48,763 bases of DNA, from assembly GCA_020536535.1 (NCBI GenBank), contig JAHLWZ010000265.1:4748-53510 (forward strand), written 5' to 3'. The DNA comes from Pelomyxa schiedti (taxonomy: Eukaryota; Evosea; Pelobiontida; Pelomyxidae). Shown one piece after another: positions 22,103-33,208 of the stretch (the first letter of the stretch is position 1; every line of letters starts with the position of its first letter). A program made the translations under genes and the position numbers. The notes under the pieces are model-generated. The model was not told where the DNA came from and searched no databases. It saw nothing but the letters and a program-made list of their open reading frames with translations.

Positions 22103-25100
22103 ATGGGTGACGACAGCGAGTTGGAGCAGAGGTTGGAGAAAAATTACCATGACATTGTGTCGTTCCGGGACCAGACGCGTGAACTGTTCAAGCAGGCAAA
22201 GAAGTATCAAAGCGTGGCATCGCGTATGCAATCTCTCTTGTTTGGCTAATTATTTTTTTTTTTCCCCCCCCCCTTTTCTTTTCTAAGTTGGGCGTAGACA
22301 TGTGCGAGGAGGAATCCGAGCTCATCGAGTGGATTAGGACTAACAACGATGCTATTGCGCGCCCCGTGGGGGATCCCATAAGTACGATGTGCCAACTCCC
22401 GTGCTTTCCCTAAGCCTTGATTAATGCGTAGGAAACGGCATCAATGGCATCGTGGCCCAGATTAAACAAGCTTCTGCGAATACGGACACACTGGTTTCTT
22501 CTTCTACTTCTCGAGTTTATTTCTAACTAATGCACAGGCTCGATGTATTGTTGGTGACTCAGACCCAAACAGATTTTTCCAATTTCTAGAACTTGATGTT
22601 CTCCAAGTTTCGGTATATACCCCTTCTTCTTCTTCCCAGAATGAACAATGTTACTTGTAGGAGGCAAGGAAGAAAATTGAACGCCTGAAACTGGACTTGA
22701 CTAATACCATGAAAAAGAAAATTGACACCAAGGCACAGTACTTGCTAGTTGTCCATGTCAGACTTATTTTTTTTCAGGTTGAACAGGAGCAAATTAAAGC
22801 AGATATTGACAAGGCGAGGGAGGAATATCAGGCAAAACTTACAGAAGTCCTGTCAAAGAGAGACACAAGTTTTTTAAAGTAGCTTTCTTCTCTCCTTTCC
22901 AGCTAAGTGGTCATAGGTTTGCTCTGCGCTATGCTCGACGCCAAGTTTCTTACCATGAGGACTGTCTTAAATCCTTCTCTACAGTAAAGGCTAATCTGGA
23001 AAGCCTAGAAGCTGATATTGAAAAAGGTTATAATTGTGTGACTTTTACATTTAAGTAAAACAACGCCAGATGGAAATCAAGAAACAACCATTAAGCAAGG
23101 AAATATGTTAATGAAAACACCTGTAACCGGTGTTATGCGTGATTACTTCTTCCAGATTAAGGGCCCTCTTTTGTTACGTTTCAAAGGAAAGGTATATAAT
23201 AGGATTCTCAGATGCAATATAACCGTCATTCAGGATTTTGATGATAGCGTCCCACTGGCGATGTCAACTATCCGTGCTCACCAAAATCGTGGAGGTCCTG
23301 ATGATGATAAACGTTTTGACATTGTTGTTACTGGGAAAAAGTCAAGGACAATCACCCTTCAGGTTTCTTGGTGAAAGTTTTTTTTTCTTACTTCTGGGAT
23401 AGGCCAACAGTCCTCAAGATCGCTCAGCTTGGATAGATGCTCTGGCACGAGCTACGTCTGGAACGTCCTCCAGTGATTCTAGTGATTCAATGGTATAACT
23501 CCATGAGAAAATGTAATCCAATACATCTTAGCCACCATCCGATAAAGTGAAGTCCAGTGATGCTACTGAACCCGAAAGTTCTGATGTGAAAGATGATCTC
23601 AAGGTATCTTACATGTCTTGCTGTCTTTGTTAAAACTTTATGATAGCCTGTTGCAGCAATTCCCCCACCACCAGATGATCGTCCCAGATCAGAGTCATTT
23701 GATAGAATAACACTAGAACGGAATTTATCAGTTTCAAGCATTGAAAAGAATACATCTGTGAGGTTTTAATTTTCCCTCCCCTTTTCTATTTTCCCACATC
23801 CAACAAGGTCGAGACCTTCAACTGGGCGCCTCAGGTAATTGTTATGCCAAATACTTCAACTTACGTAATTTAATTGTTACTGTGACTTTTAGTGGCATGA
23901 GTGGTATGTTCAAGTAATTACTTTATCCTTTTTGTAACCTTTCTTTCAAGAAACAGTTGTTCAGTGGAATGAAGCTAAGCAGACATTCCTCCGAAAACCG
24001 CTTCATCCATCAATGAGGACTCCAGCATTCAAGCTTAAAAAAGTTCCAGTTTGGACTCTCAAAGAGGTTTCATTTTTTCCTGGCTCTCATATTATAAAAA
24101 TTCCCCAGCAGTATGTCACATCCAGCCAGGTGCTCATGCCACCACCTCCAAATCACCCTCCACCTGCACCTCGCCTGGAGGATCCCAGTACTCCATTCAG
24201 GGAGCCATCACCCCCAACCCAGGAGATTCATCCCCCTACACCAACCCCACTAACCCCAACTGCTGTTTCTCACACTCCACCACATGTCCCCCCCTCTAGA
24301 CCACCTCTACCTCCACCAGCTCGAAAAATGCTACCTGGCTCAAAGCCTCCCCTCCCGCCTCCCCCTGCCCCATTGCAACTCAGCAGTACCCCTGATATTG
24401 CACCCCCACCTCCAGTGGAGTCGCCTATTGCTCCTCCTGATGCCCTTGCACCGCCAGTGGTGACACTTACTGAAGCTTCCCCTCAACCAACAGTGACACC
24501 CACTCCGGCACCTACCCAAGTGGTGGATACAACTCCTTCAATTACCACTGTCCCACCAACACCTGCGCCTCCTGCACAACCTGTCACGGCACCAGCTCCA
24601 CCTCAGACATCGACACCCGCCCCACAACCCACACCCACAACAACCGTTATTCCACCAACACCAGTGGCAACACCAGCAGTAGTACCGGCAACACCTATAA
24701 CACCGGCAGTAACGGCAACAGTAACGCCGGCGCCAGCACCCTCGCCAACACCTGCACAAGTCCAAACGCCACCAACGTCCATTTCCACACCAGAACCGGC
24801 ACCAAAAGTGGCTTCTACACCACAAACACCCATTCAACCACCAACTCCAACTCCAGTCACTGCTCCACCACCCACCACACCACAAACACCATCAGCCCAG
24901 CCTTCGACTACTGAACAGGTATTACTTGTTAATGCAACCGCTCCATTTACCAGTAACTTAGGAACTAAGTATGAAACTACTTGCACTCCGCAAGTGGGTA
25001 TCTGAAACAGTATGGACAATGCTAGAAGTGGAGACCCCAGCCTTGCGCCACAAAATCTCCAGCTGTCCATCAGCAAATGACGTGTATCCCGCAGCCCAAT

Positions 25101-25418
25101 TTGTCAAACAGATTAAAGCGGTACTGGAAACTACCTTTCACTCACTCCCCAATTGCCCTAACAAAATCCTAGCACTTGGTGAAAGCAGAAGAAATTCTGC
25201 CCCCGTTACCCATGCATCAACCACCCTCGGTGCAACTTGACCAGCTTGGCCGTCTTAAGTACATGCTCATCTCTGTTGTTGATGACATCGAGCACACACT
25301 GGAAGCCATCAAACTTACCATGGCAACTTCCAATGACTGGGTAGAAATCAAGCTTTTGGTTCAAGCTGTTCAGCTTGTATACCAAGGAATGAAATCCCGC
25401 CCTCCCAACCTCATCTAA
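22103..25418 (+). CDS. BAR-PH domain protein with long proline-rich region
   Basis: It is a membrane-curvature and phosphoinositide-binding adaptor, probably linking endocytic membranes to actin or SH3 proteins. MGDDSELEQRLEKNYHDIV begins a helical BAR-like region over many tiny exons (SFRDQTRELFKQAKKYQSVA, EARKKIERLKLDLTNTMKKK, EQIKADIDKAREEYQAKLTE, RFALRYARRQVSYHEDCLKS). A PH domain follows (TPVTGVMRDYFFQIKG to DRSAWIDALARATS, with the conserved Trp in the last helix). Beyond it are Ser/Glu linkers, LHPSMRTPAFKLKKVPVWTL, and about 270 residues rich in Pro and Thr (24120-24920). A C-terminal helical domain (LDQLGRLKYMLISVVDDIEH to QLVYQGMKSRPPNLI) ends at 25418. The N-terminal arrangement recalls ACAP/ASAP or APPL proteins but no ArfGAP zinc finger is present. 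Confidence 0.75.
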
Positions 25419-25537
25419 GCCACCAAACAGCACAAGTATCCACCCAACTTCAACTTCTATCAACAGAAATTTTAACAATAAAACATCCCTCTAAAACTCA
25501 AACTCTTTTTTTCTACAACCATTCAATAAGTGTTTGT

Positions 25538-28500
25538 TTATTGGTTACTGTACTGGCTCCCACCTCCAGCCACAACAGCCTCTTCCACTCCCGCACCCAT
25601 ACCAGGAGCAGTATTTATATCACTCATTGCCACAGGAGAAGTAGGTGGGTGCTTCCTGCGATTGATCCATCTTCCAAACAAGAACAAAGCACCAGCAGAC
25701 AGGCAGCCGAATGCAACAGCACCAACAGTCACTCCAACGGCTATTCCTACTGCGTGCTTCTTATGGTCTTCTGAACTATCCTCTGTGTGTTGTTTGTTGT
25801 GGGTTTTTGAATTTGTGTGGTCAGTTATGTTATGAGGTAATATTTAGAAAGAAAAGGATAGGGACAAGGACGGGGAATTTTTACCACAGTAGGGTCCAAA
25901 TGATAGAGCCGTTACCATGAAGGAGGGGAAAATGGAGTGGTACTGGGCTGACCATGTTGCCATGTCTATGGACCACAGTTCGGCGTTGTCAGTGTAGTAG
26001 TTTCGGCCGGTGAAATAGAGTCTGTTTGTGCAGGTATCATAGGACAAGCTCTGCGTGTATTCCGTTGTGTACGGGCTGTAGATCATGATGTAGTATGTGT
26101 CATCGATTATGCCGATGCTTTGGGATGTGTAGTCTATGGCGTAGATTGCGCCGAGTGGATCCGTTGCTATGTCTGTAATTACTGCATCTGTTATCTGTGC
26201 ACTCAGGTTAATAATTGGGTAAAAGCATTGTAGGTGGAATTGTGACTTGAGAACTCATGGAAATGTTCTTACCGTAAGAAGTTGGGTTACTCGCATGGTC
26301 TCGGGATCCAACAGATACAGGTACGAGTCAAATCCATCATTGGATATGACTAGAAAGCCGAACTGTATGGTGTTCCAAGTCATGCCAGTTACATCACCAT
26401 AGGGAATGTCCAGTGACCCGAAATATTGTAGTGAGCAACTGGAGGTGGAAAGCATGTAGAATTCCACAGTGTCTGTATTGATGAGGAATAGATCACCCGG
26501 GTATAACTCTTCAAAATCGCCAGCTATGAAGTTATAATTCCCTGGTTGGATGAAACATTCTGTAGTCCAGTCACGGAGTGTGGGCTCAGTGAATGTATTC
26601 ACAGAATAAAAATATGGGTCCAGTACATAACCAGAAAATTGAGATGGAGCTTCTTCTATGAAAAGTTGACAAATACTCACTTTCAACAAAGGGGAAAAAA
26701 CCTGACGTTTGTGGTTGCGGAGGGTTTTCTGTGAAGGAGAGGAATCAGTGGGCAGGTGAAAAATGGGAAGTGACTACCTAATACCGCTAAAGTGAAAGAT
26801 CCAGTAGCGGATGACCAACCAGTAACAAAAATCCAGTAGGATACTCCCGCTTCTCCTTCCCATTCAACCATCGAACCCAAAATACAATAATCATCATCGA
26901 AGGCGATACACTCAGAAACGTATTCGTTCTGCTGACAACCCGAGAAGATGTATATTTGTGTATCATAGTCTGTTGAGGTACATGTACTAGCAGAGAGGGA
27001 TTGATCTTCTGGTGGGGTATAGACAAAGAGTAGTCCTTTAGGTCTCTTAGTACAAAGAATACAATTGGAATTGAAAGGAAACCTGGAGAGTAAAGGGAGA
27101 AGCAAGTTATCTCTTGCCACGGCGCATCTGTTGTGTTTCCACCAATTGTAAAGGGAAGCTGGTCAACAGTTATTGCTGAATCACAGTCAACTAGTGGAAT
27201 TGATAAAAGGGTAAGCTGTGGCTGATTAAACAGGGTGGAAAGATACGGGGATGACTAAAAGAGCCAGAACCTTACAACATAGAAATGAGGAAAAAGTAAC
27301 CAAATAACTAGGAAAAATACCAGGTAGGCTTATTGGTGGCTCTACATCTGGAAATATTATTAAGATGTGATAGGGACAAGCAAGGTAAGCCAATACCAGA
27401 AACAGAGAGAAAATAATATTCGCCAAGTGAGAGAGTTCCACTTGTAATCATAATGTAGTAAGTTTCACCAGCGACTGCAAGCCAATCAATTGACGAACCA
27501 GTCCCACAGCTATCATCATCACGTGCAATACAGGTGCCTACATCTCCAGTTGTTTCACATCCTGAAAAAACGTAGAGAATTGTGTCCATTTCATTCACGG
27601 CATTGCAGGTATTGGCGTTGACTGTCCCAGTAGTAGAAGGGGTGTAGGAAACCAATTGTCCTGAGGAAAGTTATGATGAACAGGAGCCTAGTGCCGAACC
27701 TGGTGTCGAAATGGAAAAGCAATCCACTGTTTGAGGGGTAGCGCTGTCCAGAGACCCTGACAGTGTATATGGTAACATTGGAATATCTTGAGCTGCAGCG
27801 CAGTCTAAGTTGCCACCTGTATGAATCTTAGTAAATAAAAAGGAAAAGACACTCATTACTTGTTCCTTCTGTTCAAGTCAATGAGAGACAAAGGTGAGTA
27901 AGCTGAAATATGTTACAGGGAAAAAACCTTCCACTATTAGAGTGAAATTCCCTTCACCAGAAAGGAAGCCCGCCACGACAATATAATAAGTAGTATACTC
28001 AACGGCGTTCCACATGGCCATTGAAGAAAGTCGACAGTAGTCGTCGTTAGATGTCACACAGCCACTGCCACCTTCACTATCATCGCATGATGTATAAACA
28101 TATATTACTGTGTCAAAATTTGTCGTTCCCCCACAAGTTTGTGCAATAACTGAAACATTACTAGCTGGAGCAAACAGGAAAAGAGCGCCTGTCAATAGTT
28201 ACTTGGTGTGCTTCAGCTCATTCTGATTTTACCGTGACTTTGCTGTTCAGAGAAACAGTCAATCACTGACATTGGGGAGCCAAGTGTGGATCCATTGTAG
28301 GCAAAGGGAAGGGATTCAACGCGGATAGCATCATTGCAACTAAGTACTTGAGGGAGGAGCATTAATAACAGATACAGCAAATACTTAACATACTGGGTAA
28401 CTCTGCAACCAAAGAGGGTCAAAGAAGTAAAAATTAAATTGGGAAAAGACTATAGCCATAGTACCTTCCAGGGATAAAGAAAATTCCCCAACACTGTCAG

Positions 28501-29870
28501 AGTATCCAGTAACAAAGATGAAATATGTCGTTTGTGCTTCCCCTACCCACTGCAGTGCAGATTGCAACGAACAGTAATCGTCGTTGTCAAGGCAATTGTA
28601 GACATTCCCGTTATTACAGCAACTAGTAAACACATAAATCATTGTATCCAGCTCAGCTGTGGAGCACAAAGAAGCATTCAACCCCACAGTTGAGGCAGGT
28701 GTGTAGGAAAATAGAACTCCTAAAGGAAAATTAGGTAACGCATTCAAACAAGGGTTAACCTTGTTTAGGTGTTGAAAAACATGAAACTAAGCTAGAGGGT
28801 GCAGAAGTTGTATCGCCTTGGTATGAAAAAGGCAACGAGTCAATAACCACCGCTGATTGACAATCCACTACAGTCTCTGTGTACAAGTGCATAAGCCACT
28901 CAAATGGAACTGAAAAACGAGAAAAAAACAGCAGAGGGACAACCTGTAGTGTTGCACTCTACATAAGACGAGGATTCCGACGGTGCACACATCTCTGGGA
29001 AAGCAAGACCATCCACAGAGGTTGTTGGAAATGTGCCCATCAAACTGCTGGTTCCAGTGGATATATCCACCATTCTAAGCTCCGAATTGAGCGAATCCGC
29101 ATTTGCACCAGCGAACCACACCACGTCATTGCACGCGTCATAAGACATCGACACTGGGGTACCCAGGCTGAATCCAATTGTCCCAGTCCCACCGGTGTCG
29201 CTGCCGTCGATTGGCCACCCAATTGCCGAAGTGGGGTCGATCCGCCACACGACGGCGGTGTCCTGGTCGACGGCGAACAGCGCGCCGTCGGACTCGTCGG
29301 CGGCGAGGGCGACGAGGTGCGCGGGGCCCTCGACGACGCCGACGGGGCTCGCGCGGCCGCCGCCGGCCGCGTCGATGGTGTAGAGGTAGCTCAGCGAGTC
29401 CAGCTGGTCCCAGAACAGGGCGTAGAGCGCGGCGCGGCGCACCGAGTGGGCGAGGGCCGTGCCGTGCAGCAGCAGCGAGACGCCCGTGGGGCCCACGAGC
29501 GCGTGGGCGCAGGTCGCCGTGTCCAGCGTGTAGAGCGAGTTGTCGGAGCCCAGGGCCACAAGCGTGGGGCCCCCGGGCACGAACTCGGCGGCGACGAGGC
29601 TCAGGCTGGTGCTGTAGGTGCAGACCGGGGTCCACTCCCACAGGAACGGGGTGGCGAAAGAGGCCAGGCCGTAGTTGTCGGCATCGAGGACGTACGCAGG
29701 GGAACAGTTGGCAGTAGCTGAGTACCCAAATACAAAGGGGTTTTAGGGTCTGTTGCCAACAACAGCAACCAACGAGGAGGGGGGAGCGAATGATGGAGAG
29801 GGGGAACTTTACTGTGAAGAAGTGCAAAAATCGAAAGAAAAGACAAAATTGAGACGTGGAGGCACGGCAT
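25538..29870 (-). CDS. Large type I surface protein: two propeller-like regions flanking four PPC-like repeats
   Basis: Exon 1 (from 29870) is a signal peptide, MPCLHVSILSFLSIFALLH, and splices to TTANCSPAYVLDADNYGLAS. An N-terminal beta-propeller-like region follows in very GC-rich DNA (29240-29700). Four related repeats of about 110 residues come next (around 28850-28460, 28370-27930, 27820-27430 and 27200-26780). Each contains a pattern like F-x-Y-T-P, DTxIYVFxxC, DDxxC, and a Y-I-x-V-x-G strand; they resemble bacterial pre-peptidase C-terminal (PPC) domains. A second propeller-like segment (ITDAVITDIATDPLGAIYAI, LWSIDMATWSAQY), a membrane helix (GVTVGAVAFGCLSAGALFLF) and a short basic-start cytosolic tail end at 25538. 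It is probably an adhesin or receptor. The repeats are seen directly; the PPC assignment and function are inferred. Confidence 0.75.
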
Positions 29871-30030
29871 GGTTGGGTTGGCAACCCTTTTTTTATTATT
29901 ATTTTGTCCGCGAAAAACGAAACTCTTTGGCAAACCAAGTGTCTCATCAACCCTATCAAGGAATGGCTTTGATTCTGCGGCCGGAATTAACATTTGTGTT
30001 TCCTTGTTTGGGAGGATGGCATCCCCGCTG

Positions 30031-30830
30031 TCAGGTTGTGTTTTGTTGTTGTTTTTGCTGAGTGTGTGGAATGAAGGTAAAAGTGTCATTGGGTTGCACA
30101 CCTAGTTGTGACATTGTCATGGTGTTGTTGAGGAGCTTCTGGCCGTTGTGCACTAAACAGTTGTGCTTCCAGACATACTTCCTGTGGGATTTGTTATTAT
30201 GGGAAGGGTTGTGGGTGTTTGTAGGAATGTTGTTTCGTTTCCTAGAGAATAATAACTCAACCAGGAAATAAGTGTGCTCTGTTTGGCCAGTGTTTGCCGC
30301 TGGTGAATGTATGCTTTCATATCCTCTTTCAAATCCCCTACTGTTGTATCTTGCTTCACATACAAATCTAAGTCCCAGTCCGTCAATGTTGCCAAAAAAA
30401 GCAATTCACACACTTATGATGCCGCCATCACCCCTCTGCAATTTTACAACAAATGCTTCACCATTCTCAAAAGCCAGTGCACGTTCTACCATCTGGGGCC
30501 TCAAATGCACCCCCATGTGCGAAAAATCAGCAACAACAGGGTCTTGCGTCATTCTCTCCAGTATCCTTCCCAGTTGCTCTGGTTTGTTGGAGTGTTTTGT
30601 TGATGGTGTATTATGGGACGTGACTTCGTTTCTTAATCTATGCAATCTCGCATGCCTATAGAAAATTGCTGCAAACGCCCACCAACATCAGTGTTGCACC
30701 CACCATCCATTTCGAAAAACTCATCATGATTGTGATGGTAATCATCATCAGAAGACTCCTCAGACTCTGACCCACTCAGATGAGCTACTACTCTCCTTGA
30801 TTGGGAGTAGTAGCGCATCACTCCACCCAT
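30031..30830 (-). CDS. SNRNP25: U11/U12 small nuclear ribonucleoprotein 25 kDa protein (minor spliceosome)
   Basis: Four exons (30830-30700, 30655-30414, 30367-30262, 30181-30031) join in phase to give 209 residues. After an acidic N-terminus, the conserved core is MTQDPVVADFSHMG, ERALAFENGEAFVVKLQRGD, LYVKQDTTVGDLKEDMKAYI, then ISW (Trp split by an intron) joined to KYVWKHN, NGQKLLNNTMTMSQLGVQPN and DTFTFIPH. This is the ubiquitin-like fold of SNRNP25, with the diagnostic V-x-DLK helix, the I-S-W-K-Y-V-W motif and the final G-x-x-x-x-D-x-x-x-F-I strand. The protein acts in the U11/U12 di-snRNP that recognises U12-type introns. The N-terminal 60 residues are extra compared with the human protein (about 132 aa). 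Its presence implies a minor spliceosome. Confidence 0.88.
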
Positions 30831-30916
30831 TGTCTTGTGGTGCGTTTCCAGTAGTTGTAGGAACCCTGGTCCTGTGATCTTTCAAGACAGAAAACAGCTT
30901 GGTGTCTAAGAATTAG
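30831..30916. promoter_or_regulatory. 86-bp shared promoter of a divergent pair
   Basis: The start codons of SNRNP25 (30830, minus) and the F-box gene (30917, plus) are 86 bp apart. No TATA-like element is evident. A bidirectional promoter is inferred from the spacing. Confidence 0.4.
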
Positions 30917-32406
30917 ATGAACGAGCTCGTATTGGAGTTGGTGTTGGGGTATTTAGAGCCTCAGTGCCTCTGCCATGTGATGTTGGTCTGTAGATCTTGG
31001 CTACAAGTATGCGGTGAGTACCCGAAGGAAAATAATACATACATTTCACTACGCGTTTAGACCGTAGTTGGACTTTTAGAGAATACAAACCAAACCCATT
31101 TGATTTTAAAAAAAAACATACATGTTGACTGTTTTTGATTTACATAGAGAGGGTCAAGTTGCGCCCCCACAGCGTGAAAATTCCCTGCGACGACAGTCAT
31201 GTGCAAAAGTTGGCACGGTGCTCCTGGATGAGAGGTTTGTGGCTTGAATTTAATAGTGACTTCCTCGAGGAATGCTTAATTTCATTAGACACTTTGGTGG
31301 AATTAACTCTGGAGAGGCCTAGTATGATAACTGATGCTGGGTTGTCCACAATAGCACTCTTTACTCACCTGAAGGGTTTGGTGATTGACTCTTGTGAGCT
31401 GGTTTTTCCCTCCTTTTCTGTTATTGCACTGATGAACTCCAGATATCTGATGAGGGGGTGATTACTTTGCTGGGGTCGCTTCCCCAAACCTTGGAGTACC
31501 TGTCGGTGGATAACTGTAGTACTCTGACGGACGAGATTATGGTAGTTCTAGCAGCATGCTTTCCAACGTTACAGTCTCTAAGTCTCGATTCTTGCGAAAT
31601 TGGGGATCCCGGCCTCGTGCATCTGTCAAGTGCCGTTTTTTGCAAGTTAATACACTCCCCCGCCGAAACATCTAGTATCTCTAATAATTACAAGGTCTCT
31701 CAAATCGTTGAACCTTTGCTATATAAATGCCACCGGACTTGGGATTACTGCTTGTTTGACCGCATTTACTGCACTGGAGCACATCAACTTAGACTTGCTT
31801 GCAGATGTTGGGGATGACCCATTACAGTATTTACCTAGCGCATTGGTTTCTTTCAGTGCGGAGGCAACTGATATTGGAAATGAAGGCATACAGCACTTGG
31901 TTCATCTATGCCCAAAGCTACACACCCTGTCTCTACTGTGTAATCAGCTGACTGATTTTGGGGTGCAGCTTTTAGAAGGGCTTCCAAGCCTTCAAGTCTT
32001 AGCTCTATCTGTGCCAACAATTTCCCCTGAGTGCTTATCCCATCTTCCAGAGGGATTAAAGGTGTTGAAGTTAGCTGGTTGCCTACAAGGAGTCAACGAT
32101 AATTCGTTGATGACAGTGTGTCAAAAGCAAAAGTCATCCCTGCTTTCCTTGGATATCAAAGGTTGCATACTTGTTACAGCAGCGGGGTTTCTTTCTGCCT
32201 TACCAGTATGCTGTATGTTGAGGCATGTGAACGCTGAGCAGTGCCCAGCTATCAACCGCCAAGTCACTGAGCAACTGAAAGCGACCTGCCCCTCGTTGGT
32301 GTGCTTTTGCAGCACCGGGACTTCAACAGACCCGGAAGAAGAGTGGACTGAACTACAGCCTTGTTCAATGGAAAGAGACCCTGACAATGCCATCAGTTAT
32401 TGGTGA
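30917..32406 (+). CDS. F-box/leucine-rich-repeat protein (AMN1/FBXL type)
   Basis: Exon 1 (from 30917) encodes an F-box: MNELVLELVLGYLEPQCLCH then VMLVCRSWLQVC, with the L-x-x-Y-L and V-C-R-x-W landmarks. It ends at a GTGAGT donor. After a 130-nt intron the protein continues as leucine-rich repeats of the cysteine-containing type (ITDAGLSTIALFTHLKGLVI, LEYLSVDNCSTLTDEIMVVL, LQSLSLDSCEIGDPGLVHLS, LHTLSLLCNQLTDFGVQLLE, LKVLKLAGCLQGVNDNSLM). The last exon starts about 31700 and ends PDNAISYW at 32406. F-box plus LRR proteins are substrate receptors of SCF ubiquitin ligases; the F-box binds Skp1 and the LRR arc binds the target. The target is unknown. It is convergent with the small PPxY gene. 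Confidence 0.8.
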
Positions 32407-32543
32407 ATTCACCAACAACTACAACCGCCTTCTTCCATCATTGTTGAGTGGCACCATTCAAAAATGATTGGTGGCAACAACCAATAACAACAGTTGAATT
32501 GGAAATGGCTGCACAAATGCTAGTGGGCAGCACACAGAACAAG

Positions 32544-32844
32544 TCACGGGTGATAAGGAGGAGGTGGAGAGCCATCCCGGTCATTCTTGTCTCGGTCTGT
32601 TCTTCCTCTTGGACCCATAGACATTTCTTGTTCAAACCGCCTCTGCCTCCTTCTAAGCTTCCTCCTCCTTTAGTTGTGTGATTAGTAATAGAGCAACTTA
32701 ACATTAACCAACAAAGTACATCAAAATTCAACACCGACAACACAACCTGTAGCGAGCCCTCATATTCCGGATTGAAGCAATTATGCCCTCAGCAATAAGA
32801 ATTGAGCCCACCAGAACACCAGCACTTATCAACAGCTCCGCCAT
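32544..32844 (-). CDS. 68-residue single-pass membrane protein with PPxY motif
   Basis: Two exons (32844-32747 and 32652-32544) join exactly in phase over a 94-nt intron. The product starts with an N-terminal membrane helix (MAELLISAGVLVGSILIAEG, then IIASIRN). A strongly basic stretch follows (RARYRRRRQRRFEQE), then a polar tail and the final SPPPPYHP. The basic flank predicts a cytosolic C-terminus. P-P-P-Y fits the consensus ligand of WW domains, as in adaptors of NEDD4-type ubiquitin ligases. It is too short for routine gene calling. The precise phase match, the hydrophobic helix and the in-frame stop argue that it is real, but no homologue comes to mind. It is convergent with an F-box gene. 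Confidence 0.6.
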
Positions 32845-33208
32845 ACTTCAGACCACGCGGTTTATGTATCCCTTCACATTGGCCAATTGAGTTTAGTGTG
32901 CCACACAAACCACAGAAAGGGAAACACCACCTACCACGAGAGTGTTGGTTTGCCAATGAACGTCCGACCGCTCTTTTACTTTCCTTTGTTGAATGGAATC
33001 CTCCCACTTGCACCATAGCTGTCATCACCATAGTCATTGTGAGCTAAATTTAATTTAAGAAAACACTACAGCCATGTGAAAGCCGTAGTGGCGTATCTGG
33101 CTTCTTAGACAAGTAAAGTGTTTGTTTCTCTTGGCCACTGAACTGGACTCCGTAGGACAGACCCAGAACAAGTGGCCGTCAAAAACAAACAAAAAAAAAA
33201 AAGGAAAA
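32845..33208. promoter_or_regulatory. Divergent intergenic region, PPxY gene / threonine aldolase
   Basis: This 364-bp stretch between two divergent start codons has no convincing gene; a minus-strand Cys-rich reading at 32789-33037 overlaps the first exon of the PPxY gene in another frame. An A-run precedes the aldolase ATG (33188-33202). It is inferred to be promoter and 5' UTR DNA. Confidence 0.4.

Noticed and set aside
24538-24885. Cys/Trp-rich minus-strand ORF
   Set aside because: Antisense of the Pro/Thr-rich coding repeat of the BAR-PH gene; Cys and Trp arise from complementing proline codons.
28879-29721. 280-residue plus-strand ORF
   Set aside because: It is the antisense of a GC-rich exon of the surface protein; composition is Arg/Gly-rich shadow sequence with no family features.
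32789-33037. Cys-rich 82-residue minus-strand ORF
   Set aside because: Overlaps the PPxY gene exon 1 in a different frame and lacks a signal peptide; the spliced membrane protein explains the region better.
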